The notes beneath the pieces are model-generated. The model did not search any database, had not been told where the DNA came from, and was given only the letters and a program-made list of their open reading frames with translations. 64,000 nt of DNA, taken from an uncultured Verrucomicrobiota bacterium. Lineage in GTDB: Bacteria; Verrucomicrobiota; Kiritimatiellia; CAJWTS01. The stretch lies in contig CAJWTS010000002.1 in assembly GCA_913047795.1 (NCBI GenBank), positions 1 to 64,000 of the forward strand, in the 5' to 3' direction. Shown piece after piece: positions 33,473 through 41,553 of this stretch (positions are counted from its first letter, which is position 1; each line of letters opens with the position of its first letter). Position numbers and translations under genes: made by a program.

Positions 33473-35188
33473 ATGGCATACGAAGTCATAGCCCGGAAGT
33501 GGCGACCACAGCAGTTCGAAGACGTGGTGGGTCAGGACCACGTGACGACCACGCTGAAGAATGCGATTACGACTAGTCGATTGGCTCACGCCTACCTGTT
33601 CGTCGGGCCGCGGGGCATCGGCAAGACCACACTGGCGCGAATTTTTGCGCGTGCCCTGAATTGCGACAAGGGTCCGACGGTGACGCCCTGCGGAGATTGC
33701 GACATCTGCAAGGAGATTGCGACTGGATCCAGCCTGGATGTCTTGGAAATCGACGGCGCATCGAACAACGGGGTCGACCAGGTGCGCGATCTGCGCGAAA
33801 CGATCGCCTACACTCCCGTGCGGGGCAGCTACAAGATTTACATTATCGATGAAGTTCACATGCTCAGCACGCAGGCATTCAACGCCTTGCTCAAGACGCT
33901 GGAAGAACCGCCGCCCCACGTTAAGTTCATCTTTGCCACGACCGAGCCGCAACGGATCCTGCCCACGATTCTTTCGCGGGTGCAGCGTTTTGACCTGCGC
34001 CGGATTCCCGCGGCCCTGATCATCGAGCGTCTGGCGATGATCGCCAGGGCTGAGGGGGTAAAGGTGGCGGACGATGCGTTGCTGGCCATCGCGCGGGGCT
34101 CGGACGGTGGATTGCGCGATGCCGAGTCCGCCCTCGACCAGTTGATCTCGTTCAAGGGCGACGCGATTACGGAGCCCGACGTTCTCGCTGTGTTTGGCCT
34201 GGTCGCGCGCGAAACCCTGGAGCGCCTTGCGGCAGCGATTCTGGGTGGTGATGTTGTCAGCATACTTGAGATTGTGGCTGAACTCGACGCCGCCGGGAAA
34301 GACCTTCAGCGCCTGGTGATCGAGTTGCTTGAGCATTATCGGAACGTGTTGGTCTGCATCGAGCTTGGCGGGGATCTTTCTGACGGCGAATGGACCGAAG
34401 CTCAGGTTGCGGTGCTGAAGGAACAGGCCGCGACGACGCAGGTGGGTCGCGTGTTGCGGCTGACGGATGTATTGATCTCAACTGACAACCGCTTGCGCCA
34501 CGCGCTCTCGAAGCGAACAATTCTTGAAACGGCCTTGATTCGCTGTGCACGGGCGGCGACCGTCGCCTCGCTGGATGAAGTCATGGAAGCGGTGAACGCC
34601 CTGCGTGGCGCCGTGGCGTGCGAGCAGAATGACGTGGCGGCGGTGCCAACGCCGGCGACCACGTCCAAGCCGCGCTCGAAGGCAACTCCGCCGGTGGCGG
34701 AACCGGCCGCCCCTCAGCCCGCTCCGACGATGACGAATTCGGCTCAAAAAAAAAGACCGGTAATCGCCGATGAAGGCGCTTTCCTGGAGGGCAACTGGGA
34801 CGATATCCTGCGTCGTGTTTCGGTTTACGCTGTAACGGCGCGGGAGTGCCTGGCGGACGCCCGTCCGCTGACGATCGAGGACGCACACGTCGTGATCGGC
34901 TTCGAGCCTGAATTTGAGGAAAACATGAAAAAAGCACAATCGCCGCGCGTTTCACGCGGCATACAGCACGTGCTCTCCGAGATCCTGCAACGGCCGGTTA
35001 GCGTGGGGTTCAAGGTAATCGAAGAAACGGATACGCGGCCGATACCATCGGATCAAGGGGCGGTTGAGCATGAAGCCGCGCAGTCGGAAGAGCATTCCGG
35101 CGCATGGGCGGATAACCCCGCCGTTCGTAACGCAATCGAAGTTTTTAAGGGGTCGATCATTGATATTCGTGAAGCGGGTGCGAAGTAG
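33473..35188 (+). CDS. dnaX: DNA polymerase III subunits gamma and tau
   Basis: The 571-residue product is the clamp-loader ATPase. It has Walker A GPRGIGKTT (Lys51), four zinc cysteines (Cys64, 73, 76, 79), IIDEVHML, the sensor segment FIFATTEPQRILPTI and LSRVQRFDLRRI. The ATG at 33473 begins the family's usual MAYEVIARKWRPQ; the frame upstream lies beyond the 4.5S RNA and is not coding. A run of nine A (34746-34754) in the Pro/Ala-rich hinge could allow slippage: both other frames stop within nine codons, giving a 429- or 433-residue short form close in size to E. coli gamma (431). It heads the dnaX-ybaB-recR group. Confidence 0.93.
   Translation: MAYEVIARKWRPQQFEDVVGQDHVTTTLKNAITTSRLAHAYLFVGPRGIGKTTLARIFARALNCDKGPTVTPCGDCDICKEIATGSSLDVLEIDGASNNGVDQVRDLRETIAYTPVRGSYKIYIIDEVHMLSTQAFNALLKTLEEPPPHVKFIFATTEPQRILPTILSRVQRFDLRRIPAALIIERLAMIARAEGVKVADDALLAIARGSDGGLRDAESALDQLISFKGDAITEPDVLAVFGLVARETLERLAAAILGGDVVSILEIVAELDAAGKDLQRLVIELLEHYRNVLVCIELGGDLSDGEWTEAQVAVLKEQAATTQVGRVLRLTDVLISTDNRLRHALSKRTILETALIRCARAATVASLDEVMEAVNALRGAVACEQNDVAAVPTPATTSKPRSKATPPVAEPAAPQPAPTMTNSAQKKRPVIADEGAFLEGNWDDILRRVSVYAVTARECLADARPLTIEDAHVVIGFEPEFEENMKKAQSPRVSRGIQHVLSEILQRPVSVGFKVIEETDTRPIPSDQGAVEHEAAQSEEHSGAWADNPAVRNAIEVFKGSIIDIREAGAK
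34745..34756 (+). promoter_or_regulatory. Candidate A9 slippage site producing a gamma form of DnaX
   Basis: The sequence reads c-aaa-aaa-aaa-g in the hinge after domain III (codons 425-428: Q K K R). Adding one A leads to a TGA after residue 433; losing one leads to a TAA after residue 429. Thermus thermophilus dnaX uses an A9 run by transcript slippage and E. coli uses A AAA AAG by ribosomal frameshifting to make gamma. Function here is inferred from position and outcome. Confidence 0.55.
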
Positions 35189-35222
35189 TACCGGCAGAGG
35201 GCCTCCTAAGCGAAAGGAAAAG

Positions 35223-35549
35223 ATGATGTCGAATATGAAGAAATTGATGCAGCAGGCTTCCACCATGCAGCAAGACATGAAGCGGGTACAGGAAGAGCTC
35301 GCATCCAGGACCGTTGAGTTTAGTAGCGGGGGCGGGATGGTCACGGCGACGGCGCGCGGCGACGGGAGCCTGGCCGAACTGAAGATCGATCCACGCGTTT
35401 TGGAAGCGTCGGACGTTGAGATGATGCAGGACATGGTTCTGGCGGCGGTAAACGGCGCGCTCGAGGCCTCGCGCCAGTTGCAGTCGGACGAGATGTCAAA
35501 GATCACGGCGGGAATGGGGTTGCCGGGATTGCCGGGTTTGATGGGGTAG
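35223..35549 (+). CDS. ybaB: YbaB/EbfC-family nucleoid-associated protein
   Basis: From the ATG at 35223 (or 35226, three bases on) the protein is about 108 residues, the family length; AAGG at 35214-35217 serves as ribosome-binding site. The pattern is typical: a helical start NMKKLMQQASTMQQDMKRVQ, then a small sheet with GGGMVTATARGDG and LKIDPRVL, then a helix and the Gly/Leu/Met-rich tail GMGLPGLPG. The protein forms a tweezer-like dimer that binds DNA. The open frame upstream overlaps dnaX and is not used. It sits between dnaX and recR as in most bacteria. Confidence 0.92.
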   Translation: MMSNMKKLMQQASTMQQDMKRVQEELASRTVEFSSGGGMVTATARGDGSLAELKIDPRVLEASDVEMMQDMVLAAVNGALEASRQLQSDEMSKITAGMGLPGLPGLMG

Positions 35550-35574
35550 TTCACGGAGGGGTGCAAACGTCGTT

Positions 35575-36177
35575 ATGAGTACGGACGAACCGCTTGCGCG
35601 CCTGACGGCGTCGCTCAGTCGCTTGCCGGGCATCGGTCGCAAGTCGGCGGAGCGTATGGCGGTGCAGATTGCGCGCGATACGGACGGTCTGCTGATGGAG
35701 ATTGCACACGCATTGAAGGATGTGCACGAGAACGTTCGCTGCTGCGGTCAATGCGGCAATATCACGACGACCGAGAGTGATCCCTGTCGGCTATGCGTGG
35801 ATCCCTCGCGGGACGACGCCCTGCTCTGTGTTGTCGAGGAACCGGCGGACATTGTTGCCATCGAGCGCTCGGGTGGCTATCGCGGACGCTATCACGCCTT
35901 GATGGGAAAACTGTCGCCGATCAGGGGCCAGGGACCGGACGAACTTACCATCGGTAAACTGCTCGAACGTGTCGCATCGGCCGGCGTGACGGAGATCGTG
36001 CTGGCGCTCAGCACGGATGTCGAAGGCGACGCGACCGCGAGTTATCTCGCCGAGCATTTGGATGCGAAGGGCGTCCGGGTTTCGCGACTGGCATTTGGCT
36101 TGCCCGCGGGTAGCGGTATCGGGTACTCGGACGCCGTGACCCTTGCGCGTGCCATGAATGGGCGCCAGTCCATCTAG
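35575..36177 (+). CDS. recR: Recombination mediator protein RecR
   Basis: At 200 residues this is a standard RecR. It has a helix-hairpin-helix (SRLPGIGRKSAERMA), a zinc finger with Cys57, Cys60, Cys71 and Cys74, and the Toprim domain (LLCVVEEPADIVAIER, then YHALMGKLSPI and LALSTDVEGDATA). The C-terminal Walker-B-like FGLPAGSGIGYSDAVTL follows. It forms a ring clamp that, with RecF/RecO, loads RecA at gaps. It follows ybaB after 25 bp and precedes yggS after 17 bp, so it is likely part of one transcript. Confidence 0.95.
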   Translation: MSTDEPLARLTASLSRLPGIGRKSAERMAVQIARDTDGLLMEIAHALKDVHENVRCCGQCGNITTTESDPCRLCVDPSRDDALLCVVEEPADIVAIERSGGYRGRYHALMGKLSPIRGQGPDELTIGKLLERVASAGVTEIVLALSTDVEGDATASYLAEHLDAKGVRVSRLAFGLPAGSGIGYSDAVTLARAMNGRQSI

Positions 36178-36194
36178 CCGGGAGTAGCCAATTC

Positions 36195-36875
36195 ATGCAA
36201 TTTGCGGAACATTATGAAGAGGTGTGCTGCCGTGTTGCCGCGGCCTGTGCACGATCCACCCGCACGCCGGGGGACGTCAGGATTCTTCCGGTGAGCAAGA
36301 AGCAGGTGCCCGAGGCGATTGCGGCGGCGGCGGACTGCGGGGTCGAGGTTTTCGGCGAAAGCCGGGTGCAGGAGGCGCTGCAGAAGATTCCTCTCTGTTC
36401 GAGTCGCCTGGAATGGCATATGATTGGGCATCTGCAGAGCAATAAGGTGCGGCCCGCAGTCGAGATATTCCGGATGATTCACAGCGTAGATTCGCTCAAG
36501 TTGTTGCAGGCGATTAATCAGGCCTGTGACGACAGCGGCCGCAGTATGCCGGTTTTACTGCAGGTGAATGTGTCCGGGGAACGCTCGAAATCAGGGCTTG
36601 CACCGGAAGAGGTAGCGCAGGTGCTCGAGGCCGCATCGGAGTTGCAGCGAACGGAGATCATGGGGTTGATGACGCTTCCGCCATTCGATGAAGACCCGGA
36701 GACGACGCGACCGTACTTCGCGGCCCTGCGGGAGATGCGGGACGCATTGCGCGTGTCCAGCGGCTATCCCCTCGAGCAATTATCGATGGGAATGTCACAT
36801 GACTTCGAAGTTGCGATAGAAGAGGGCGCGACCTGGATTCGGCTCGGTACCATTCTGTTCGGGAAACGGAAGTAG
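36195..36875 (+). CDS. yggS: PLP homeostasis protein, YggS/YBL036C family
   Basis: The 226-residue alanine-racemase-like barrel has the PLP lysine Lys35 in LPVSKKQ, then FGESRVQEA, EWHMIGHLQSNKVR, LLQVNVSGERSKSG, GLMTLPP and the phosphate-binding end LSMGMSHDFEVAIEEGATWIR (split motif SMGMS and IRLGT). It keeps vitamin B6 and amino-acid pools balanced by binding PLP and has no known catalytic activity. All conserved sites are present. It follows recR closely. Confidence 0.92.
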   Translation: MQFAEHYEEVCCRVAAACARSTRTPGDVRILPVSKKQVPEAIAAAADCGVEVFGESRVQEALQKIPLCSSRLEWHMIGHLQSNKVRPAVEIFRMIHSVDSLKLLQAINQACDDSGRSMPVLLQVNVSGERSKSGLAPEEVAQVLEAASELQRTEIMGLMTLPPFDEDPETTRPYFAALREMRDALRVSSGYPLEQLSMGMSHDFEVAIEEGATWIRLGTILFGKRK

Positions 36876-36899
36876 ACGGTTTCGGGACCACTCGTCGTC

Positions 36900-37706
36900 A
36901 TGGCCAAGAATAAAGAGAACTTCACCGTAAGCGAGCCGGGCTCAAGGAAGGGTGGGCGGTTCCGGCGTGCCCTGATGACGTTCTTGATCATGCTCGCGAT
37001 CGTCATGGTGTGTGGGCTCTTTGCCGCACGATCCGATTTCGCTCACAGAAAGGTCGAGCAGGAGCTTGAGCGCATCACGGGACTGGACATTCTAATCGAA
37101 AAGACAGCCATCGGTTGGCCGTACGATATCGTCGTGAAAGGTATCAGCAGTCCAGAGCATCCCGGTGAGGGACGCGTCCAGGTGGACGAGATGCGCATCG
37201 GCATTGACTGGAGGCTGCGCAAGCGCCTGAGTTTACGGGGAGTCTCGCTAGAGTTAATCCAGATCGGGGAGGGCATCTGGTCGCCGGAATTCTTTACGCA
37301 AATCGGTTCGCTTGAGCGCGTGGAGGAATTGACGGATCGAACGCTTTCGTTTCGGGAGAGCACGCGTCTGTCGATCAGTGACGCGGCGATTCGATGGATG
37401 GACCGGCATGGTCTTGTGGTCGCGGCTGCAAGCGGCATCCGGTTTCGCGTGACGCCGGTTCGGCTCTCGAACCGATCCATGTATCATTACTACTTGCAGG
37501 CGCGTCACGCGGTTGGCGGCGGCGGCGTGCGCATCGCATCGTTGCAGCAGGAGTGGATTGCAACGGATGCGAAGCCGTATATTGAGATTGAGCGCAAGGA
37601 CGGAGCCGGCGACGGGTCGCTGACGATGTTTGTCGATTCGGGAGAAGGCCGTGTTTCGAAGGCCGAGAAGAGCGATGCCCCGGCGGCCGACGCCGCGCGG
37701 CCCTGA
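36900..37706 (+). CDS. Membrane-anchored, AsmA-like protein of unknown function
   Basis: The 268-residue product has one N-terminal membrane segment (about residues 25-43, ALMTFLIMLAIVMVCGLFAA) after a basic start. A beta-rich periplasmic part follows. The patterns ITGLDILIEKTAIGW, DEMRIGIDWRLRKRLSLRGVSLE and LSISDAAIRWMD recall the repeated strands of AsmA/DUF748 proteins that bridge or shape the envelope. Its place just before kdsB-kdsA-lpt genes also suggests an envelope role. The likeness is by pattern only and no named domain is certain. An Ala-rich tail ends it seven bases before kdsB. Confidence 0.6.
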   Translation: MAKNKENFTVSEPGSRKGGRFRRALMTFLIMLAIVMVCGLFAARSDFAHRKVEQELERITGLDILIEKTAIGWPYDIVVKGISSPEHPGEGRVQVDEMRIGIDWRLRKRLSLRGVSLELIQIGEGIWSPEFFTQIGSLERVEELTDRTLSFRESTRLSISDAAIRWMDRHGLVVAAASGIRFRVTPVRLSNRSMYHYYLQARHAVGGGGVRIASLQQEWIATDAKPYIEIERKDGAGDGSLTMFVDSGEGRVSKAEKSDAPAADAARP

Positions 37707-37712
37707 AGGAAT

Positions 37713-38453
37713 ATGCGAACCATTGTTGTCATACCGGCGCGTTACGCATCGACCCGATTGCCGGGCAAGCCGTTGGTGCCGTTATGCGGTCGCCCGCTCG
37801 TGTTGTGGGTGCTGGAACGCGCGCGTCTTGTACCCGGCGTCGATGCGGTCCTGGTGGCGACGGACGACGAGCGGATTCGTGATGTGATCGTGGAGGCGGG
37901 CGGCGAGGCGGTTATGACCCGGCCCGACCACGCGACCGGTACCGACCGCATCGCCGAGGCCGTTGCCCACCTGGAGGCCGACGTGGTGGTCAATATACAG
38001 GGTGACGAACCCCTGTTCGATCCCGGATTGATTGGCGCTCTCGTCGATTGTCTGAGGGGGGAAGACGGGATCGACATGGCGACCGCCGCGGTGCGCATGG
38101 AGAGCGACGCAGTCGACGACCCGTCACAGGTGAAAGTTGTCTGGAATTCGCGCGGAGAGGCGCTATATTTCTCCCGGTCTGCGATTCCACACCTGCGTGA
38201 CGCGGGGGAGAATCCAGGCATCGCGTATTGGCGTCATGTGGGGATCTACGCGTATCGACGTGAGTTTCTGACACGCATGGTCCAGGCCCCTCCTTCTGAA
38301 TTGGAGATCGCTGAGAAACTGGAACAACTGAGAGCGTTGCATCTCGGGGCGCGCATAAGAGTCATACCGGCAGAACAAGTGGGTCCCGGCGTGGACACGC
38401 CGGAAGATGTTGAGCGTGCGGAGGCAGCGCTGCGTGCTGCCGGGCTTGCGTAG
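37713..38453 (+). CDS. kdsB: 3-deoxy-manno-octulosonate cytidylyltransferase
   Basis: The 246-residue enzyme activates Kdo with CTP to CMP-Kdo in the cytoplasm for lipid A-core synthesis. Motifs: IPARYASTRLPGKPL (nucleotide loop), VLVATDDERI, TRPDHATGTDRIAEA (Kdo binding), VVNIQGDEPL (metal Asp), YFSRSAIP, HVGIYAYRREFL and the end GVDTPEDVERAE. Its length is normal. It is followed by kdsA after 18 bp, making a Kdo supply pair at the head of the lpt genes. Confidence 0.95.
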   Translation: MRTIVVIPARYASTRLPGKPLVPLCGRPLVLWVLERARLVPGVDAVLVATDDERIRDVIVEAGGEAVMTRPDHATGTDRIAEAVAHLEADVVVNIQGDEPLFDPGLIGALVDCLRGEDGIDMATAAVRMESDAVDDPSQVKVVWNSRGEALYFSRSAIPHLRDAGENPGIAYWRHVGIYAYRREFLTRMVQAPPSELEIAEKLEQLRALHLGARIRVIPAEQVGPGVDTPEDVERAEAALRAAGLA

Positions 38454-38471
38454 ACGGGAATCGAGTCAAAG

Positions 38472-39290
38472 ATGTCAAAATCAGTCAAAGTGGGAAACGT
38501 AACGGTTGGTGGCCGATCGCCGCTGGTGATGATTGCCGGTCCCTGCGTGATCGAGACCCGCGAACATTGTCTCGCCATGGCGCGCCGCTTGAAGGCAACT
38601 GCGGCGCGTTGCGAGGTGCCGCTGATTTTTAAAGCCTCGTTCGACAAGGCGAATCGAACCTCGCATCGATCGTATCGTGGGCCGGGCATCGCGCGCGGGC
38701 TGGAGATTCTGGCCGAAGTGAAAGAACGTTACGATCTGCCGGTGATGACGGATGTGCACGAACCGTGGCAAGTCAACGCCGCGGCCGGCGCGGTGGATGT
38801 CTTGCAGCTCCCGGCGTTCCTGTGCCGGCAGACGGACCTCGTGACGGCGATGGGTGAGTCGGGCATGCCGCTCAATATCAAGAAGGGGCAGTTCCTGGCG
38901 CCCGCGGATGTCATGCACGTGGTGGCCAAGATCGAGGAGACCGGTAACCGCAAGATATTGATCACCGAGCGTGGTACAAGTTTCGGATACAATAACCTGG
39001 TGGCCGATATGCGAAGCCTTCTGATTCTGCGCGAGACGGGCTATCCGGTCGTGTTTGACGCGACGCATAGTGTTCAATCCCCGGGCGGGGCGGGTGACCG
39101 ATCCGGCGGAGACGGACATTTTGCGCCCTATCTGGCACGGGCGGCAGCGGCAGTAGGTTGCGATGCGATTTTTACGGAGACGCATGAGGATCCGGAACAC
39201 GCGCTTTCCGATGGGGCAAACGCTATTACGCTGAATGCGGCCGGAAAACTATGGCGAATACTTAAGAAAATCGATACACTAGACCGCTGA
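38472..39290 (+). CDS. kdsA: 3-deoxy-8-phosphooctulonate synthase
   Basis: The 272-residue aldolase condenses arabinose-5-phosphate with phosphoenolpyruvate to Kdo-8-phosphate. Motifs: IAGPCVIETREH, FKASFDKANRTS, VMTDVHEPWQV, DVLQLPAFLCRQTDL, KKGQFLAP, ERGTSFGYNNLVADM and FDATHSVQ, followed by SGGDGHF. The tripeptide after the KANRTS loop and the Cys-free entry (IAGPCVIE does contain a Cys) do not let me decide safely between the metal-dependent and metal-free type. Its stop is one base from the next start. Confidence 0.95.
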   Translation: MSKSVKVGNVTVGGRSPLVMIAGPCVIETREHCLAMARRLKATAARCEVPLIFKASFDKANRTSHRSYRGPGIARGLEILAEVKERYDLPVMTDVHEPWQVNAAAGAVDVLQLPAFLCRQTDLVTAMGESGMPLNIKKGQFLAPADVMHVVAKIEETGNRKILITERGTSFGYNNLVADMRSLLILRETGYPVVFDATHSVQSPGGAGDRSGGDGHFAPYLARAAAAVGCDAIFTETHEDPEHALSDGANAITLNAAGKLWRILKKIDTLDR

Positions 39291-39291
39291 T

Positions 39292-39705
39292 ATGAAGATT
39301 ATCTTCGTCATATTCTCACTGCTGGTCATGACCGCGTGGGGTCAGGGCGGGGGACAGGTGGCCAATAATTTTACGTACCCGTTGCGTAACGCGGACGGAT
39401 CACTGATCGGTGTGATCAAGGGGCGCAAGATGCAGATGCGCAAGGATGGCATCATGGACGTCAAGGATCTGACATGGGAAACACAGGACGCCGACGGAAA
39501 TCCCATTCTCGTCGAGTCTTCTTTCTGCCGGATCAATAACAAGCAGAAGGTGATCTCGTCGGAGACGGATGTTGTCGTGAAGCGCGGGAAGATGACGATT
39601 TCGGGGCGGGGCTACATTTGCGAATTGGATAGCCGGCGGTTGATTATCTTGAACGATGTACGTGTGGTCATGGACGACCTGACCTTCCTGAAAGGACTTA
39701 AGTGA
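39292..39705 (+). CDS. lptC: LptC-like periplasmic LPS-export protein (short)
   Basis: The 137-residue product starts with a signal or anchor segment (IIFVIFSLLVMTAWG) and has an OstA-like sheet: IKGRKMQMRKDGIMDVKDLTW, then GKMTISGRGYICELDSRRL (split patterns) and LNDVRVVMDDL. It is shorter than E. coli LptC (191) and weakly conserved, as LptC usually is. The call rests on its position directly between kdsA and lptA-lptB and on the sheet pattern. It would pass LPS from the LptBFG transporter to LptA. Its stop overlaps the GTG start of lptA. Confidence 0.7.
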   Translation: MKIIFVIFSLLVMTAWGQGGGQVANNFTYPLRNADGSLIGVIKGRKMQMRKDGIMDVKDLTWETQDADGNPILVESSFCRINNKQKVISSETDVVVKRGKMTISGRGYICELDSRRLIILNDVRVVMDDLTFLKGLK

Positions 39706-40457
39706 GACGCTCAACACAAGGGATTATTGTAATCGTGGGGTTGCTGGTTGCCGGAGCACTGCCGGGTTTGATCCGGGCCGAAGACAAGACCAATGCCACG
39801 GTCATCACGTCGGAACGCTTCTTCTTTGAAGCGGAGACACGCGAAGCGGTTTTTGAGGAAAACGTCGTCGTGACGGATGCGCGCATGGTCTTTAAGACAG
39901 CGAAGCTCTGGTTGACGTTTGGTGAAGATCAGCGCGTACGTTCCATTCGTGGCGAGGGGGTCGTGGATTTCACGAGCAAATCTCTGCAAGGCGAGGGCGC
40001 GTCGGAAGAGAGCAAGTCAATGTCGACCAATGTGACGCGCATTCGTTCGGATAAATTTCTATATAAGGCCGATAGTCAGTGGGCGCAGTTCGAGGGTCGC
40101 GTTGTTGTTCAGGACCCGCGGTTGGATCTCAAGGCGGAACTCGCACGTGTGCACTTCGCCGACGATGAGACCGTGCGCGTGATCGAGGCCAAGGGTGACG
40201 TTGTGACGATACGGCAGGAGATGCCGGGGCAGCCTTTGCGGCACGCGAGATGTCGCCGCCTGGCGTACGATACGGGGACGGGCAAGATTATTCTTTTTGA
40301 TGATGCCCTGGTCACCCAGGGCGATAACGTGCTGCGTGGTGAACGGATCACGATCTGGCGCAATGAGCAGCGCATCCAGTCGGAGGAGAAGGTGCGCTTT
40401 AAATTCTATGTCGATCGCGAAAACGAAGGGCTTTCAGCGTTTCCGGGTAATATATGA
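39702..40457 (+). CDS. lptA: LptA-like LPS transport protein (OstA domain)
   Basis: The 251-residue product has a signal peptide (residues 7-26, ending near LIRAEDK) and two OstA-type units. The first runs TSERFFFEAETREAVFEENVVVTDARM (strands about 33-60). The second runs RSDKFLYKADSQWAQFEGRVVVQDPRL (about 110-140). A late CRRLAYDTGTGKIILFDDALV makes a third weaker repeat. It is longer than E. coli LptA (185) because of that. It should form the periplasmic bridge for LPS. The GTG at 39702 overlaps the preceding TGA; the stop overlaps the lptB ATG. Confidence 0.8.
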   Translation: MRRSTQGIIVIVGLLVAGALPGLIRAEDKTNATVITSERFFFEAETREAVFEENVVVTDARMVFKTAKLWLTFGEDQRVRSIRGEGVVDFTSKSLQGEGASEESKSMSTNVTRIRSDKFLYKADSQWAQFEGRVVVQDPRLDLKAELARVHFADDETVRVIEAKGDVVTIRQEMPGQPLRHARCRRLAYDTGTGKIILFDDALVTQGDNVLRGERITIWRNEQRIQSEEKVRFKFYVDRENEGLSAFPGNI

Positions 40458-41197
40458 GTGGCAAGAAAGACGCCGACGTGCTGATGAGCACGGAGGACAT
40501 CGTCAAGACATATAGTGGCCGCGACGTTGTAAACAAGGTCAACATTCGCGTCAATAAGGGGGAGATCGTGGGCTTGCTGGGCCCCAACGGCGCGGGCAAG
40601 ACGACGTCCTTCTATATCATTACCGGATTGATTCGTCCGCGGCAGGGTCGCGTGGTCTTTAACGATCGCGACATCACGGATATGCCGATGTATCGGCGCG
40701 CAAGAATGGGGATGGGCTACCTCGCCCAGGAGCCTTCTGTCTTTCGAAAGATGACCGTCGCAGAGAACGTCAGCGCCATTCTTGAGACGCTCGATCTCTC
40801 GGCGAACGACAGGCGTAACCGGCTCAAGTCCCTCCTGAACGAGCTTGAGTTGGCGCCCCTGGCAAACCAGAAGGCATTTACCCTGAGCGGTGGGGAGCGG
40901 CGAAGGCTTGAGATTACGCGTGCGCTGGTGACCGAACCCTCTCTGCTGCTGATGGATGAACCGTTCAGCGGCGTCGATCCGATTGCCGTGGTCGATGTGC
41001 AGAATATTGTGCGCGACCTGAAGGAGCGTGGCTTGGGCATATTGATCACGGATCATAATGTGAGAGAAACGCTATCCGTTGTTGATCGCGCCTACCTGCT
41101 TTATGATGGGAAAGTGCTCCGAGAAGGAACCAGTGAATTTCTGAGTAAGGATGAGGTGAGTCGGAACCTTTATCTCGGTGATGACTTTAAAATGTAG
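40454..41197 (+). CDS. lptB: LPS export ABC transporter ATP-binding protein
   Basis: The 247-residue ATPase shows Walker A GPNGAGKTT, the Q-loop GYLAQEPSVFRKMTV typical of LptB, the signature LSGGERRRLEITRAL, Walker B LLLMDEPFSGVDP and the switch His in ITDHNVRETL. It drives LPS extraction from the inner membrane with LptF/LptG; a permease of that family is encoded at 49681. Its ATG overlaps the lptA stop (ATGA). The next gene, hpf, follows after 19 bp; rpoN, which separates these two genes in Proteobacteria, is absent. Confidence 0.96.
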   Translation: MSGKKDADVLMSTEDIVKTYSGRDVVNKVNIRVNKGEIVGLLGPNGAGKTTSFYIITGLIRPRQGRVVFNDRDITDMPMYRRARMGMGYLAQEPSVFRKMTVAENVSAILETLDLSANDRRNRLKSLLNELELAPLANQKAFTLSGGERRRLEITRALVTEPSLLLMDEPFSGVDPIAVVDVQNIVRDLKERGLGILITDHNVRETLSVVDRAYLLYDGKVLREGTSEFLSKDEVSRNLYLGDDFKM

Positions 41198-41204
41198 AAT
41201 AGGA

Positions 41205-41210
41205 AAGGAG
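41205..41210 (+). promoter_or_regulatory. Ribosome-binding site deciding the hpf start
   Basis: AAGGAG lies six bases before the ATG at 41217, selecting it over the in-frame ATG at 41178 inside lptB. Confidence 0.75.
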
Positions 41211-41216
41211 AGCTGC

Positions 41217-41552
41217 ATGAGTATTGAAATCACGGCACGACACATCGAGATCGAGGATGAGCTCAAGAATCATGTCCAGGCACGATGCGAGGGCCTGACC
41301 TCGGAATTTCCCCGGATAGAATATATTCATGTGATTCTGGACGCGCAGAAATTTCACCAGCTTGCGGAAGTTGTCGTACAGGCGAAGAACCATATTCGGA
41401 TCGAGGCGGCGGAGGATGATGAGAATTTGCGCGCGGCGATCGATGCGGCGCTGGACAAGGCCGAGCGGCAGTTGCGCCGGCAGCGGGACAAGGCGCAGGA
41501 CCATAAGCACCGGCGCGTTTCGGAGGTTGAGGAGATAATCTCCGGACAGTAA
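41217..41552 (+). CDS. hpf: Ribosome hibernation promoting factor (short form)
   Basis: The 111-residue protein has the beta-alpha-beta fold of HPF/YfiA: MSIEITARHIEIEDELKNHV, FPRIEYIHVILDAQK, EVVVQAKNHIRIEA and DNLRAAIDAALDKAERQLRR-like helix (DENLRAAIDAALDKAE), with a basic tail. It lacks the long C-terminal dimerisation domain, so it is of the short type that aids 70S dimerisation with another factor in E. coli. It lies between lptB and hprK, matching the lptB-(rpoN)-hpf-PTS order of Proteobacteria. Confidence 0.9.
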   Translation: MSIEITARHIEIEDELKNHVQARCEGLTSEFPRIEYIHVILDAQKFHQLAEVVVQAKNHIRIEAAEDDENLRAAIDAALDKAERQLRRQRDKAQDHKHRRVSEVEEIISGQ

Positions 41553-41553
41553 G

